Positions 17,063 to 25,334 are shown, counted from the first letter of the stretch. The stretch: 64,000 nt of DNA from Vibrio comitans (GCA_024346835.1 AP024867.1:620001-684000); one strand, 5' to 3'. Translations and numbers: made by a program. Notes: a model not told the origin generated them from the sequence alone.

Positions 17063-18283
17063 TTAATCCTCCTGATTCAATGACGCCCAGTTACTATGTA
17101 GTACTCGCTCTAGCTCTAATGCACTTTTTTGAACAGCATCTTGAGCAACCGCGAGTGTCTTTTTACCACCCTCAAAATCACCTGGAGTGAGATCAAATAC
17201 GGTACTGTAGGTATCTGCACAGGTCTCAAATGCACGACTTCTTGGAATCGTTGCCATCATCACCTGGTCTTGTAGCAGATAGTTCATTTCGGTAAGAACA
17301 GAAACCTGCTTCTTGTTGTCATCCTCAAACATGGTTGGCACCATGCGAACAAATTCTAAGCCATGCCAATCTTCTGGGAACATCTCATAAACAGTAGGTA
17401 GATGTTGGAAGAAGTTAACTGTAGATGCCCAGTCAAGACGCTTAGCTGCACAAGGGATCAGTAGCGCATTTGATGCGTACATCGCATTCCAAACTAATGG
17501 GTCTACGTGCGGACCTGTATCTATCATAATCACATCAAAATCGTCTGCGATCTTATCAATCAACTTTTCTTTGAGTAACTTAACGATATCCAATGACTGG
17601 TCTTGAGAAAGAGACTGCCACGCCTCGGCGTTAAACATTGCATCTTCAGGGAACGCAGAAATAGTCTTCAGGTTTGGATACTGCGTAGGTAGCAATACAT
17701 TCTTACGTAAGAATTCTAGGTCTACCTCGTCTTCTTCTGGCACGTTATCCAACATAATATCGACAGCAGAATAGATGTTGTCGTGCTCGCTAATACTGAT
17801 TTGAGGGTTCAAAAACAAGCGTAAGGAGCCTTGAGGGTCCAAATCAATAAGGCAAATGCGGTAGCGCTTATCTAGATTTAAAGCTAAGCAGGCAGCAAGA
17901 TGAACAGCGGTCATTGACTTGCCTGTACCGCCCTTCTGGTTTTGAACATTTACAACCCAAGGCTTATTGTTTTGATTACGCTTGCGCTGGTGAAATTTCT
18001 CAACGCCGGCAGACTCCATCAACAGATGAGCCTCCTCAAGTGAGATTGAGTAGTGATTGGCGTTGTTTTTAGTAAATTGATGGCCTTTGGCTTCCATCTT
18101 ACTAATAGCGTCGTCTAGTTTTCTTCGAGTCAAACCAGAGCGAGTTTCCATTAATGCTTTTGACATAGGCGGGAAGTGCTCGTCATTTCGCTCTTCCAAC
18201 ACTATTTCAATGCGATCAGCTTGAACCTGTTTTGTCTGTTCAGCTAACTGGTAAAGATTATCTATCGTTGATTCTCTTTTCAT
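17063..18283 (-). CDS. parA2: Chromosome II partition ATPase ParA2
   Basis: 406 residues from the chosen ATG (MKREST). An ATG four codons upstream is in frame, but the GGGAAG Shine-Dalgarno is only well spaced for the later start. An N-terminal winged-helix-type region (about 1-105) precedes the deviant Walker A motif NVQNQKGGTGKSM, the switch region LIDLDPQGSL and the DTGPHVDP motif. It is a Walker-type ATPase that forms DNA-bound filaments or gradients to move ParB2-parS2 complexes. The N-terminal DNA-binding extension is typical of P1-type ParA and suggests self-repression of the parAB operon. Confidence 0.94.
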   Translation of the reverse strand: MKRESTIDNLYQLAEQTKQVQADRIEIVLEERNDEHFPPMSKALMETRSGLTRRKLDDAISKMEAKGHQFTKNNANHYSISLEEAHLLMESAGVEKFHQRKRNQNNKPWVVNVQNQKGGTGKSMTAVHLAACLALNLDKRYRICLIDLDPQGSLRLFLNPQISISEHDNIYSAVDIMLDNVPEEDEVDLEFLRKNVLLPTQYPNLKTISAFPEDAMFNAEAWQSLSQDQSLDIVKLLKEKLIDKIADDFDVIMIDTGPHVDPLVWNAMYASNALLIPCAAKRLDWASTVNFFQHLPTVYEMFPEDWHGLEFVRMVPTMFEDDNKKQVSVLTEMNYLLQDQVMMATIPRSRAFETCADTYSTVFDLTPGDFEGGKKTLAVAQDAVQKSALELERVLHSNWASLNQED

Positions 18284-18471
18284 CATTCTTCCCATAAATG
18301 TATGACTTAGATAATTGTACAGCTAATAGATATAATTACAATAAAGTGCTGAACATTTATTAATGAGTTGAATCACATAAATAGCCTGTTAATTAACCAT
18401 ACTAACGCACATTTTTAGGTGAATAATTACGGGTAAAGTTCCATAGATTTCAAAAGTTACAGGAGTCACGT

Positions 18472-18486
18472 ATTTACATTGTAAAG
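18472..18486. promoter_or_regulatory. parS2 centromere site 5
   Basis: TTTACATTGTAAA at 18473-18485, a perfect match to the ParB2-binding consensus, in the parA2-proximal part of the origin region. Confidence 0.85.
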
Positions 18487-18733
18487 ACATAATTCCCAGT
18501 AAAACAAAGCATGGGGTAGGGTGATGGACAAAATATCAAGTAATACCACTTAATAGCGCAGTTTATATTCGGAACGATGTTAAGAACTGTATGAATTACG
18601 GCCATTTGCAAATCAATGCTCAATTTTCTCCATTTCGTTGAGTACTCTTCTAAATCATGCTGAAACCTAACTACCAAGAACAAGCCAATATTTGATTGAT
18701 ATGAATATGAGTTAATCGTTAGTGTTGCTAGTA

Positions 18734-18780
18734 CTACTGGAACGATGATCAAGGTAATATCTTGATCATCGTTCCAGTAG
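18734..18780. repeat. 47-base inverted repeat made of two facing RctB boxes
   Basis: Twenty-base arms (18734-18753 and 18761-18780) are perfect reverse complements around a 7-base loop. Each arm holds GGAACGATGATCAAG, the RctB-type box with a Dam site. It could bind an RctB pair, form a cruciform, or act as a hairpin in a transcript crossing it. Confidence 0.9.
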
Positions 18781-18792
18781 CGAAATTTTTAT

Positions 18793-18801
18793 TTATCCAC
18801 A
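18793..18801 (+). promoter_or_regulatory. DnaA box 1
   Basis: TTATCCACA, a perfect match to the DnaA-binding consensus, 12 bases right of the inverted repeat. Confidence 0.85.
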
Positions 18802-18816
18802 AAAAACGGAGATCAT

Positions 18817-18832
18817 GGAACAATGATCAAGG
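18817..18832 (-). promoter_or_regulatory. RctB-type box (negative-control side)
   Basis: GGAACAATGATCAAGG, the reverse orientation of the iterons and a close relative of the inverted-repeat arms. Confidence 0.65.
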
Positions 18833-18896
18833 AACTGACGCTATAAAAAATGTGATCTACTTTACCGGGGTATTTAATAGATATGAAGGATCCTTT

Positions 18897-18913
18897 ACGG
18901 ATCGATGATCAAG
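18897..18913 (-). promoter_or_regulatory. RctB-type box (negative-control side)
   Basis: ACGGATCGATGATCAAG differs at one base from the box consensus ACGGAACGATGATCAAG. It holds two GATC Dam sites. Confidence 0.6.
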
Positions 18914-19054
18914 TACATTCAATCCTCGGAAGCATGCAAATGTTTCGCTAGATTACGGTAAACATTAGGCTGAATGGGGAATGCAGGGAAATGCAGGTGA
19001 AATTACCGCTCATTCAACTGCATTGGGCTTAAATCCTCATCAATCCGACGAACT

Positions 19055-19071
19055 CTTGATCATGCTTCCAA
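19055..19071 (+). promoter_or_regulatory. RctB-type box, iteron orientation
   Basis: CTTGATCATGCTTCCAA, a full match to the iteron consensus but 300 bases left of the main array. Confidence 0.65.
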
Positions 19072-19202
19072 TATTTGAAGCCTTATAGTTCTTTGTATCG
19101 CGAAGATAAATGAAACCGTTCGCCCCAATCGTTTTACAGCAACTCAATAAATTAGATAATTGAAAAGCACAGCAATCACCGAAACGATAGAGCAACAAGC
19201 TA

Positions 19203-19219
19203 CTTGATCATTTTTCCGA
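19203..19219 (+). promoter_or_regulatory. RctB-type box, iteron orientation
   Basis: CTTGATCATTTTTCCGA, a looser match to the iteron consensus, also isolated from the main array. Confidence 0.5.
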
Positions 19220-19335
19220 GACGAAAACAGCGTTAAAGTACCTAAAATTGAGCGACAGGGTAGGGGATTAAAGAATCAATCATATTACTCGAGAGTGTGA
19301 ACACTCGTATCTGAGTACTTAATAGACAATACGCA

Positions 19336-19344
19336 TGTGGATAA
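19336..19344 (-). promoter_or_regulatory. DnaA box 2
   Basis: TGTGGATAA, the exact reverse complement of TTATCCACA, 15 bases left of the first iteron. In the known oriCII a DnaA box sits at this edge of the iteron array. Confidence 0.88.
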
Positions 19345-19357
19345 GTTGTTTGTATTC

Positions 19358-19490
19358 AATGATCATGCTTTCAATGCACTCTTGATCATCTATCAACAAT
19401 TGCGTTGATCACACTTCCAACATTCTTTGATCATGTTTACAGACTTTGTTTGATCATGCTTACGACTTACTTATGATCATCGTTCCGAGC
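19358..19490 (+). repeat. Six phased RctB iterons (core of oriCII)
   Basis: TGATCA cores begin at 19360, 19383, 19406, 19428, 19451 and 19474, a spacing of 22-23 bases or about two helical turns. The consensus is TTGATCATGCTTNCAA, and every core holds a Dam GATC. RctB is known to bind such repeats when they are fully methylated, linking initiation to Dam methylation. All six point the same way, toward the AT-rich region. Confidence 0.93.
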
Positions 19491-19652
19491 CACCGTAAAA
19501 ATAAAACCATTTAAAACAATAGCTTAAAGCAAATTATTTACTCGGATCATTAGATCACTATATCAATAAGATCAGTTTTAAACATAAAGATCAGTCTTAT
19601 GAACAACAAGATTTTTTTCTTTCTTTTTAAAAGAATTTTTCTTAAGCTATAC
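19491..19652. other. AT-rich DNA-unwinding region of oriCII with ATCA repeats
   Basis: A strongly AT-rich stretch directly right of the iterons. ATCA occurs on this strand at 19546, 19554, 19562, 19571 and 19590, the first four spaced 8-9 bases. RctB is reported to bind single-stranded ATCA-rich repeats in the V. cholerae unwinding element; these look like the counterpart. A long T-rich tract (about 19608-19625) follows. Confidence 0.75.
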
Positions 19653-19669
19653 GGAACAATGATTAAGTT
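19653..19669 (-). promoter_or_regulatory. RctB-type box in the rctB promoter region (autoregulatory candidate)
   Basis: ACGGAACAATGATTAAG, 25 bases before the rctB start. It has GATT instead of the GATC present in the other clear boxes, so it cannot be Dam-methylated. RctB is known to repress its own promoter; a methylation-independent operator would suit that role. Confidence 0.65.
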
Positions 19670-19694
19670 ACGATAAAGTGTAGACGGATACTAA

Positions 19695-21671
19695 ATGACC
19701 AACGAAGACAAGATCCTGATAAAGCAACCTCGAAGTCATAAAGATGGACATTTATTTGAAGTTAATAACAACGCCGTTGAATGGATAGAACAATATCAAC
19801 ACTTTAAGGGCGTTACTAAGAGCATAGTCGAATTACTTAATCTCATTTCTTTGCGTGGCATGACCAGCAAAGATGGTCTCGTCTCAACAACAGAGTTAAT
19901 TGATGCCACTGATGGACAGATAACTAGGGCAGCAATCCAACAACGCCTTAGAGCCGCTGTAAACATTGGTTTATTCAAACAAACGCCTGTTAGATTTGAA
20001 ACCGGCCTAGCTGGCAAGACTATGCTGCATCACTTCGTCAACCCTTCACTGCTTATCACAGCTTTGGGCACCGGAAGCTTACAAACCGAATCGACAAAGA
20101 CGACAGCTAAAAAGAAAAAGACCCAAGCGCTTGCACAAACTCACGTTAACAAGCAACTTTTGAGTGAGCATGGATTGAATAATCCACCAGCAATGTTGGA
20201 TGAAGCTGAACAATTTGTTGTTTCACCGACCAACTGGGCAGGCATTATTGATCAAGCCCTAGCACCACCAAGAACACGTAAAAATTACCAGAAATCAATG
20301 GTTTCGATCTCTGGAACACGGGCTGTTATCGAAACAAGATCGTCAAAGAACATTATGACGGTTGATGATCTTATGACGTTATTTGCCCTGTTTACGCTAA
20401 CAGTGCAGTATCATGATCATCACCAAGATAACTACCACATTAATGCGCAGGTAGCGCCAAATAAAACCCCTTTGTATATCACTGATATCCTATCTTTGAG
20501 GGGCAAAAAAGACAGTGGTCCAGCACGTGATTCTATTCGCGATAGTATTGATCGAATTGAATACACCGATTTCCAACTGCATGAACTAACAGGGCAGTGG
20601 TTGAGTGAGAACATGCCAGAGGGCTTCAAGAGTGATCGCTTTCGTTTTCTAGCGCGAACCATAACTGCATCGGAAGAAGCACCTACCGAAAATGAAGCAG
20701 GTGAGATAAGAATTAAGCCAAACCTGTATATTCTGGTATGGGAACCATCGTTTTATGAAGAACTGCTGACTAAAGATTACTTCTTCTTGTTCCCACCAGA
20801 GATCCTTCGCCAGCACACCTTGGTATTCCAATTGTATTCTTACTTCAGGAGTCGTATGTCACGTCGATCTTCTGACATGATGTTACTTAGCGAATTAAAT
20901 CAAAAGCTTGCACGTAATATCGAATGGCGCCGTTTCTCTATGGATCTACTTAGAGAATTAAAAAAACTCTCTAAGGGTAAGGGGAATGACGAACTGTTCG
21001 TTGTTAACTTATGGGGCTATCACCTGACGTTAAGCGCATTAGAGCCAAAAGGTAAGGTCAAAGATTACCAGGTGGACATTAAGTGCAATGCGGAAGAAGT
21101 GGTTCGCTACGCCAGAGCACGCACCACTAACGCAGGCAAACGCAATATGGCGCCAACACTACCTAACCCACTTAGGCATGAAATGGTCTCCAAGCAGAAG
21201 CTTGAGGAACTGGCAGAGATCATCGATGGTGAATTTGAACCTATTCAGCGTAAAAAGTCATCGCCAAGAGGAAATCTTGGTCGTCGTGTGAAGCTTCGTA
21301 AACACCTTGTGGAGATCAATGCAGAAGAGATCACCATCAGCTTAACAAAATATACCTCTCCAGAAGCTCTAGAACGCAGTATAACGGCTTTATCTGCAAT
21401 GACAGGACACTCACCGACCTCTATCAGAGAAGAGTGTCAGGAGCTCTTAGAGAAGCTTGATTGGCTAAGGGTAGGGGATAAGGTTGTCAGCTATGAGACT
21501 CTAAGTCGCACTATCGAACTGTATAATCAAGATTCATCGGGTGCGCATCTGACAATCGAACGCTTGATTCTGGGATTAGCCGTTAGGCGTAAAGTGTGTC
21601 GTCAGATCCTAGAGGGCCACTATGATGAAACCGTTATGCGTGTACTGCGAGAGATCGCATCAGGTTCTTGA
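19695..21671 (+). CDS. rctB: Chromosome II replication initiator RctB
   Basis: 658 residues, the length of Vibrio RctB. N-terminal segment NEDKILIKQPRSHKDGHLFE, winged-helix DNA-binding domains (one ending near RLRAAVNIGLFKQTPVRFETGL; the central ones include YFFLFPPEILRQHTLVFQLYSYF), and a basic region (about 495-545) before the C-terminal control domain. RctB binds methylated iterons, melts the origin and recruits the helicase; it is specific to Vibrionaceae secondary chromosomes. The Shine-Dalgarno is weak (ACGGAT). The stop codon lies inside another RctB box. Confidence 0.97.
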   Translation: MTNEDKILIKQPRSHKDGHLFEVNNNAVEWIEQYQHFKGVTKSIVELLNLISLRGMTSKDGLVSTTELIDATDGQITRAAIQQRLRAAVNIGLFKQTPVRFETGLAGKTMLHHFVNPSLLITALGTGSLQTESTKTTAKKKKTQALAQTHVNKQLLSEHGLNNPPAMLDEAEQFVVSPTNWAGIIDQALAPPRTRKNYQKSMVSISGTRAVIETRSSKNIMTVDDLMTLFALFTLTVQYHDHHQDNYHINAQVAPNKTPLYITDILSLRGKKDSGPARDSIRDSIDRIEYTDFQLHELTGQWLSENMPEGFKSDRFRFLARTITASEEAPTENEAGEIRIKPNLYILVWEPSFYEELLTKDYFFLFPPEILRQHTLVFQLYSYFRSRMSRRSSDMMLLSELNQKLARNIEWRRFSMDLLRELKKLSKGKGNDELFVVNLWGYHLTLSALEPKGKVKDYQVDIKCNAEEVVRYARARTTNAGKRNMAPTLPNPLRHEMVSKQKLEELAEIIDGEFEPIQRKKSSPRGNLGRRVKLRKHLVEINAEEITISLTKYTSPEALERSITALSAMTGHSPTSIREECQELLEKLDWLRVGDKVVSYETLSRTIELYNQDSSGAHLTIERLILGLAVRRKVCRQILEGHYDETVMRVLREIASGS

Positions 21672-21683
21672 TCATGCTTCCGC
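21667..21683 (+). promoter_or_regulatory. RctB-type box over the rctB stop codon
   Basis: CTTGATCATGCTTCCGC fits the iteron consensus and contains the rctB TGA. An identical 17-mer is at 22128-22144. Confidence 0.65.
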
Positions 21684-21717
21684 ATAGATCTTGTAAACCA
21701 AGGATCTATGCGGATTT
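21680..21717. terminator. Terminator between rctB and the convergent hypothetical gene
   Basis: An 11-bp perfect stem CCGCATAGATC/GATCTATGCGG (21680-21690 and 21703-21713). The following run is short (ATTTGTTT), so termination strength is uncertain. It overlaps the RctB box by four bases. Confidence 0.65.
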
Positions 21718-22194
21718 GTTTGTTCCTCTAGAGGGCTTAAGCACAGGAATTGGTGCCTCATTGAGTGGATAAAGCGTTAAAAACTTAATGTGTGATTCTA
21801 TTTGATTGCTTAACTCAGCACGCCACGCTTTCCCATGTTGCTTTTTGCAAAACTCGACGATCAATACCATGACTTGTTCGAGCCTGCGACAGCAGCATAG
21901 GCGAATATTTTGATCCACTTCAGCCCTGCTGATCACCTGCTCTAATCGACCTTGTGCCAAACACAGATAAGAGTAGGCAGCCTCAAGCTCTGCCTGCTCT
22001 AAGTGATGCTGGTACATACGAGCACAACCATCAAGCCAACAGCCAAGTCCTTGACTCTGTTCGATCGACAATTCAGGTCCCCATAATTCATGGGGAGGAT
22101 CATTGATCAATTGAGCCAAAACTTTCACTTGATCATGCTTCCGCGTTTTGTGGCACTGCGAAAACTGTTGCCGCCATTGATCTAGCCGAGTCAC
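21706..22194 (-). CDS. Conserved hypothetical protein next to rctB
   Basis: I do not recognise a domain. From the chosen GTG (22194) it is 162 residues, starting MTRLDQWRQQFSQCHKTRKHDQ; AAGGA lies 9 bases upstream. The longer reading to 22335 has an odd Cys-rich hydrophobic leader and no Shine-Dalgarno. The protein is helical, rich in Cys (RLCCCRRLEQVMVLIVEFCKK), with no signal peptide. The gene converges on rctB and holds an RctB-type box in its 5' part. Similar genes are known beside rctB in other vibrios by synteny, from memory. Confidence 0.7.
   Translation of the reverse strand: MTRLDQWRQQFSQCHKTRKHDQVKVLAQLINDPPHELWGPELSIEQSQGLGCWLDGCARMYQHHLEQAELEAAYSYLCLAQGRLEQVISRAEVDQNIRLCCCRRLEQVMVLIVEFCKKQHGKAWRAELSNQIESHIKFLTLYPLNEAPIPVLKPSRGTNKSA
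22128..22144 (+). promoter_or_regulatory. RctB-type box inside the gene next to rctB
   Basis: CTTGATCATGCTTCCGC, identical over 17 bases to the copy at the rctB stop. It lies within the 5' coding part of the hypothetical gene. A second TGATCA (22104) lacks the extended match. Confidence 0.6.
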
Positions 22195-22461
22195 TGGAAT
22201 CGTTCCTTTTTTGCACATTATTATTTGTAAGTGTAAATCAATATTGGCTAAAATGTGACCAAATGCAGATGCTGCCCACAAAACATAAAAGGTGGTGATA
22301 ACTCCATCACAGATCGATTCAAATTTTCTTAACACAAGATTGCTAGATTGCTATCAATACAGAGGTCAGAGGAGCCAAGCGCATACATGACTAGTGCCCG
22401 CTTCTCTGTATATCACAAGGCAAAAAGCCTTATATTTTATTGTTATTTCAGGAGCAAAGTG

Positions 22462-22659
22462 ATGTCTATTAATTCTATCAGCCGAGAAGAGATGCAAGGT
22501 CTCGCGGGTTCGTGGGATGAATTGAACGCCACCCCCGAAGCCACTTCGAATAAACAGTTAAAGTCAGCAGAGGCAAGACGCCGAATAGAGCAAATGCGTG
22601 AAATCAGGGAAAGCGGATTGACACTGGAAGAGGCTCGCGAGTTGGGATTACTGCATTAA
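22462..22659 (+). CDS. Small conserved hypothetical protein
   Basis: 65 residues from the ATG at 22462, which has a good AGGAG upstream; the frame is open further upstream, but that part looks non-coding. The sequence is charged and helical (KSAEARRRIEQMREIRESGLTLEEARELGLL). No signal peptide. It may belong to the small DUF3545/PA3496-like proteins of gammaproteobacteria, but I am not sure. Function unknown. Confidence 0.65.
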   Translation: MSINSISREEMQGLAGSWDELNATPEATSNKQLKSAEARRRIEQMREIRESGLTLEEARELGLLH

Positions 22660-22759
22660 TCTCACACAGAGACTCATTGCTCAGCAATGAGCATATGACA
22701 AAAATTACGTCGTCGTATTGCTTTTATTTTCAACTCAAAATACGACTCCAAGACGCATG

Positions 22760-22795
22760 TACTCACAACAAGAGTATGTGCGTTTTTTTATGTAT
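22760..22795 (+). terminator. Probable terminator after the small gene
   Basis: ACGCATGTACTC pairs imperfectly with GAGTATGTGCGT (central mismatches) and is followed by seven T. Confidence 0.6.
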
Positions 22796-22870
22796 TTCTT
22801 TTCTCCTAGGTCAAAGAATAATCTATCCCATGATTTAAAATAGTTATTAGAGTGCGCACAAGGGTAGACT

Positions 22871-24160
22871 ATGAACATTAGTGAGCTTGTAACGAATGAA
22901 CACCTGATCTGGAACCTGTTTATCGCTCTGCTGTTGGGCGTGATAATTGGTACTCAGAGAGGCTGGGTAATGCGACATAGGGTTGAAGGCAGTCGTGTTG
23001 CGGGTATTCGTACTTATTCGTTGGTGAGCTTGCTAGGAGGCTTGATAGCGACATTATCCAGTCTCTATTCTCCCTTACTGATCGGATTTGGCTTGATTGC
23101 ACTGGTACTATTGGCCTGTATTGCCTTTGTTATGAAGCAAAAGCGCAGTGAAGACATTAGTATTACTGGCGTAGTGAGCCTTCTAATCACCTTTATCATA
23201 GGGTGCCTGGCCGTTTCTGGTGAAGCTGTATTGGCCGCGGTGGCAGCAGTGCTTACCGCTGTGGTGTTAGACAATAAAAAAGAGCTTCACCAAGCCTTAC
23301 AGAAACTACAAGAATACGAACTGGATGCGGCGCTGCGTTTGCTTCTTATTTCTATTGTGATGTTGCCTCTTTTGCCGAACCAATCTTACGGTCCATGGAA
23401 CGCTCTAAACCCTTACGAGATTTGGTGGATGGTGGTGTTGATTGCCAGCATTTCCTTTGTCGGTTATTTTGCGATTAAAATCGGCGGTGCTAAACGAGGT
23501 ATTCTATTCACTTCTGTGTTTGCCGGATTAAGCTCTTCTACCGCTCTTACCCTGCAGTTTTCTCAGCTTTCACGAGAGCAAGCCAGCATTAGCCCATTGT
23601 TGGCCAGTGGCATTTTGCTTTGTTGTGGCACGATGTTCCCTCGCTTGCTCGTTGTATTGTCAGTTATCAACCCTGATTTGGTGATTCTGATTTGGCCAAT
23701 AATTTTACTAATGATGATTGTCTTATATGTGCCAGCTTGGTGGATATGGCGTTCGTGTGAAGTAGAAAATGTGGATCAAAATAATAAGCAAACCAATCCA
23801 CTGGCATTACGTTCAGCGCTGTTTTTTGGTTTGATATTGGCAGTGATCATCCTACTGTCTCATGTATTGTCTGATTGGTTTGGAGATGCGGGGGTGCTTA
23901 TGTTATCCGCACTATCAGGCATTACTGATGTTGACGCGATTTCTCTTGCTCTGGGCCGTCAGAGTACAGAGACATTGAGTGTCACGATTGCTTCTATTGG
24001 CGTTATTATCGCAGCATCAGTTAATACCCTTGTTAAAATGGGTATGGTAGTGGCGATAGGAGACAAGAAGCTCTGGTATCGTGTAGCGCCTGTTATGATA
24101 GGATGTGTGGCAGTTGGTGGGCTAGCCTCTGTTATCGTCTTTGTTATCAACGGTGCCTAA
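22871..24160 (+). CDS. MgtC/SapB-family and DUF4010 membrane protein
   Basis: 429 residues with about 12 predicted transmembrane helices. The N-terminal third is MgtC/SapB-like (LLLGVIIGTQRGW, GIRTYSLVSLLGGL, SITGVVSLLITFIIGCL). The rest is DUF4010 (KIGGAKRGILFTSVFAGLSSSTALTLQFS, LSALSGITDVDAISLALGR). Its transport role, if any, is unknown. The gene is monocistronic and is followed by a parS2 site. Confidence 0.85.
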   Translation: MNISELVTNEHLIWNLFIALLLGVIIGTQRGWVMRHRVEGSRVAGIRTYSLVSLLGGLIATLSSLYSPLLIGFGLIALVLLACIAFVMKQKRSEDISITGVVSLLITFIIGCLAVSGEAVLAAVAAVLTAVVLDNKKELHQALQKLQEYELDAALRLLLISIVMLPLLPNQSYGPWNALNPYEIWWMVVLIASISFVGYFAIKIGGAKRGILFTSVFAGLSSSTALTLQFSQLSREQASISPLLASGILLCCGTMFPRLLVVLSVINPDLVILIWPIILLMMIVLYVPAWWIWRSCEVENVDQNNKQTNPLALRSALFFGLILAVIILLSHVLSDWFGDAGVLMLSALSGITDVDAISLALGRQSTETLSVTIASIGVIIAASVNTLVKMGMVVAIGDKKLWYRVAPVMIGCVAVGGLASVIVFVINGA

Positions 24161-24173
24161 CATCAAACTTTCT

Positions 24174-24188
24174 ATTTACAGTGTAAAT
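24174..24188. promoter_or_regulatory. parS2 centromere site 6
   Basis: TTTACAGTGTAAA at 24175-24187, a perfect match, 14 bases after the MgtC-like gene. Confidence 0.85.
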
Positions 24189-24257
24189 TAACGCATTTTT
24201 TCTCATCTCAGATTTGTGCTATATTACGCGTCACGAATTCGTAGTAAAAAACCTCAC

Positions 24258-24467
24258 ATGTCGATAAATCTTTCTGATCTTCCTGCTGAAGATAAATACC
24301 GCGTAGAGTTGGACAAACAAGCATCTTATTTGGTGTGGAAGGTCAAACACTCGCAGGGTTCTGAATTAGATATTTCAGAGCAACGCAGCAAGCTTAAGAC
24401 CGAACAACACGTGCTTTGGTTTGACGAGTCTGTATCGAAGTATCGACAGATGATGAATTTAGGGTAG
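24258..24467 (+). CDS. Small hypothetical protein (DUF3283-like)
   Basis: 69 residues from the ATG at 24258, starting MSINLSDLPAEDKYRVELDKQASYLVW. This resembles the short DUF3283 proteins of vibrios, from memory. The longer open frame to 24216 has no Shine-Dalgarno. No signal peptide or helix-turn-helix is visible. Function unknown. Confidence 0.6.
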   Translation: MSINLSDLPAEDKYRVELDKQASYLVWKVKHSQGSELDISEQRSKLKTEQHVLWFDESVSKYRQMMNLG

Positions 24468-24540
24468 TTTTTATCATTCATTGGCTAGGCCGATGAGTGT
24501 GACTTTTTCTGAGACACATAGAATTAGAGAGTAGATCCCG

Positions 24541-25257
24541 ATGGGAAGAAGTTTTGAAGTGCGCAAGGCCTCAATGGCCAAAACAGCTGGCGCAAAAATT
24601 AAAGTTTATTCTAAGTACGGTAAAGAAATTTACATGCTAGCGAAAAACGGTGGTTCAGATCCGGACATGAACTTGTCTCTAAAACACCTAATCGCGAAAG
24701 CAAAGAAAGACCAAGTTCCAGCACACGTTATTGATAAAGCGATCGATAAAGCAAATGGCGGTGGTGGTGAAGACTATCAACCAGCTCGTTATGAAGGCTT
24801 TGGTCCTGGCGGCACGAGTGTAATCGTTGATTGCCTAACTGATAACGGCAACCGTACCTTCCAAGACGTTCGCCAGTGCTTTGTTAAAGTTGGTGCGAAA
24901 ATTGGTGTTGAAGGTTCTGTATCTCATATGTTTGATCACCAAGCTGTATTCCAGTTTAAAGGTGACGACGATGAAGTGATTCTAGAAGCACTGATGATGG
25001 AAGACGTTGATGTAACTGACGTTGAAGTTGAAGACGGTGTGGTTACTGTATTCGCCCCGCATACAGAATTCTTCAAGACTAAAACAGCGCTGAACGCAGC
25101 ATTCCCTGAGATAACCATGGATGTGGAAGAAATCACGTTTGTTCCTCAGACTCACACTCCAGTGACGGGTGAAGATGCAGAGAAGTTCCAGAAGTTCCAA
25201 GATCTTTTAGACGACTGTGACGACGTTCAGCAGGTTTACCACAACGCTGAGCTGTAA
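24541..25257 (+). CDS. yeeN: YebC/PmpR-family protein (YeeN-like)
   Basis: 238 residues with the YebC/TACO1 family signature: start [38 protein letters not shown], then [25 protein letters not shown] and YEGFGPGG. The shorter linker and the MGRSFEVRK start match the YeeN branch, not canonical YebC. The family was long called transcription regulators; some members are now tied to relief of ribosome stalling. Monocistronic with a terminator after it. Confidence 0.9.
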   Translation: MGRSFEVRKASMAKTAGAKIKVYSKYGKEIYMLAKNGGSDPDMNLSLKHLIAKAKKDQVPAHVIDKAIDKANGGGGEDYQPARYEGFGPGGTSVIVDCLTDNGNRTFQDVRQCFVKVGAKIGVEGSVSHMFDHQAVFQFKGDDDEVILEALMMEDVDVTDVEVEDGVVTVFAPHTEFFKTKTALNAAFPEITMDVEEITFVPQTHTPVTGEDAEKFQKFQDLLDDCDDVQQVYHNAEL

Positions 25258-25304
25258 TTGCTGATTGAGAGCCCTCCAAACAGGGCTCAACTGGCAAACG
25301 ATTG

Positions 25305-25334
25305 AGAGCAGGCCTATGGCTTGCTCTTTTTTTT
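25305..25334 (+). terminator. Intrinsic terminator after yeeN
   Basis: AGAGCAGGCC/GGCTTGCTCT (one G-T pair) with a CTAT-like loop and a run of eight T. It overlaps the 3' end of the convergent small gene. Confidence 0.85.

Larger units (their letters stand above)
18284..19694. other. Chromosome II origin and copy-control region (oriCII, rctA-equivalent region)
   Basis: 1.4 kb without a convincing gene between divergent parA2 and rctB. Left to right it holds the parA2 promoter region, a parS2 site, a 47-base inverted repeat of two RctB boxes, DnaA box 1, further RctB boxes in both orientations, DnaA box 2, six phased iterons, an AT-rich unwinding region with repeated ATCA, and the rctB promoter box. 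The layout matches the known chromosome II origin of Vibrio, where the parA-side part (rctA) is a negative-control region. The 39-mer control sites known in V. cholerae could not be assigned here by eye. Confidence 0.9.

Noticed and set aside
18474..18752. 92-codon minus-strand open frame in the origin region, a possible rctA gene
   Set aside because: It overlaps the parS2 site and one arm of the RctB inverted repeat, lacks a good Shine-Dalgarno, and the sequence looks like translated control DNA. The known rctA is not protein-coding either.
20250..20420. TGATCA hexamers inside rctB
   Set aside because: They lack the extended iteron match; a 6-base palindrome is expected by chance every few kb.
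22670..22695. Hairpin TCATTGCT/AGCAATGA after the small gene
   Set aside because: The loop is too short and no T-run follows; the later hairpin is the better terminator.
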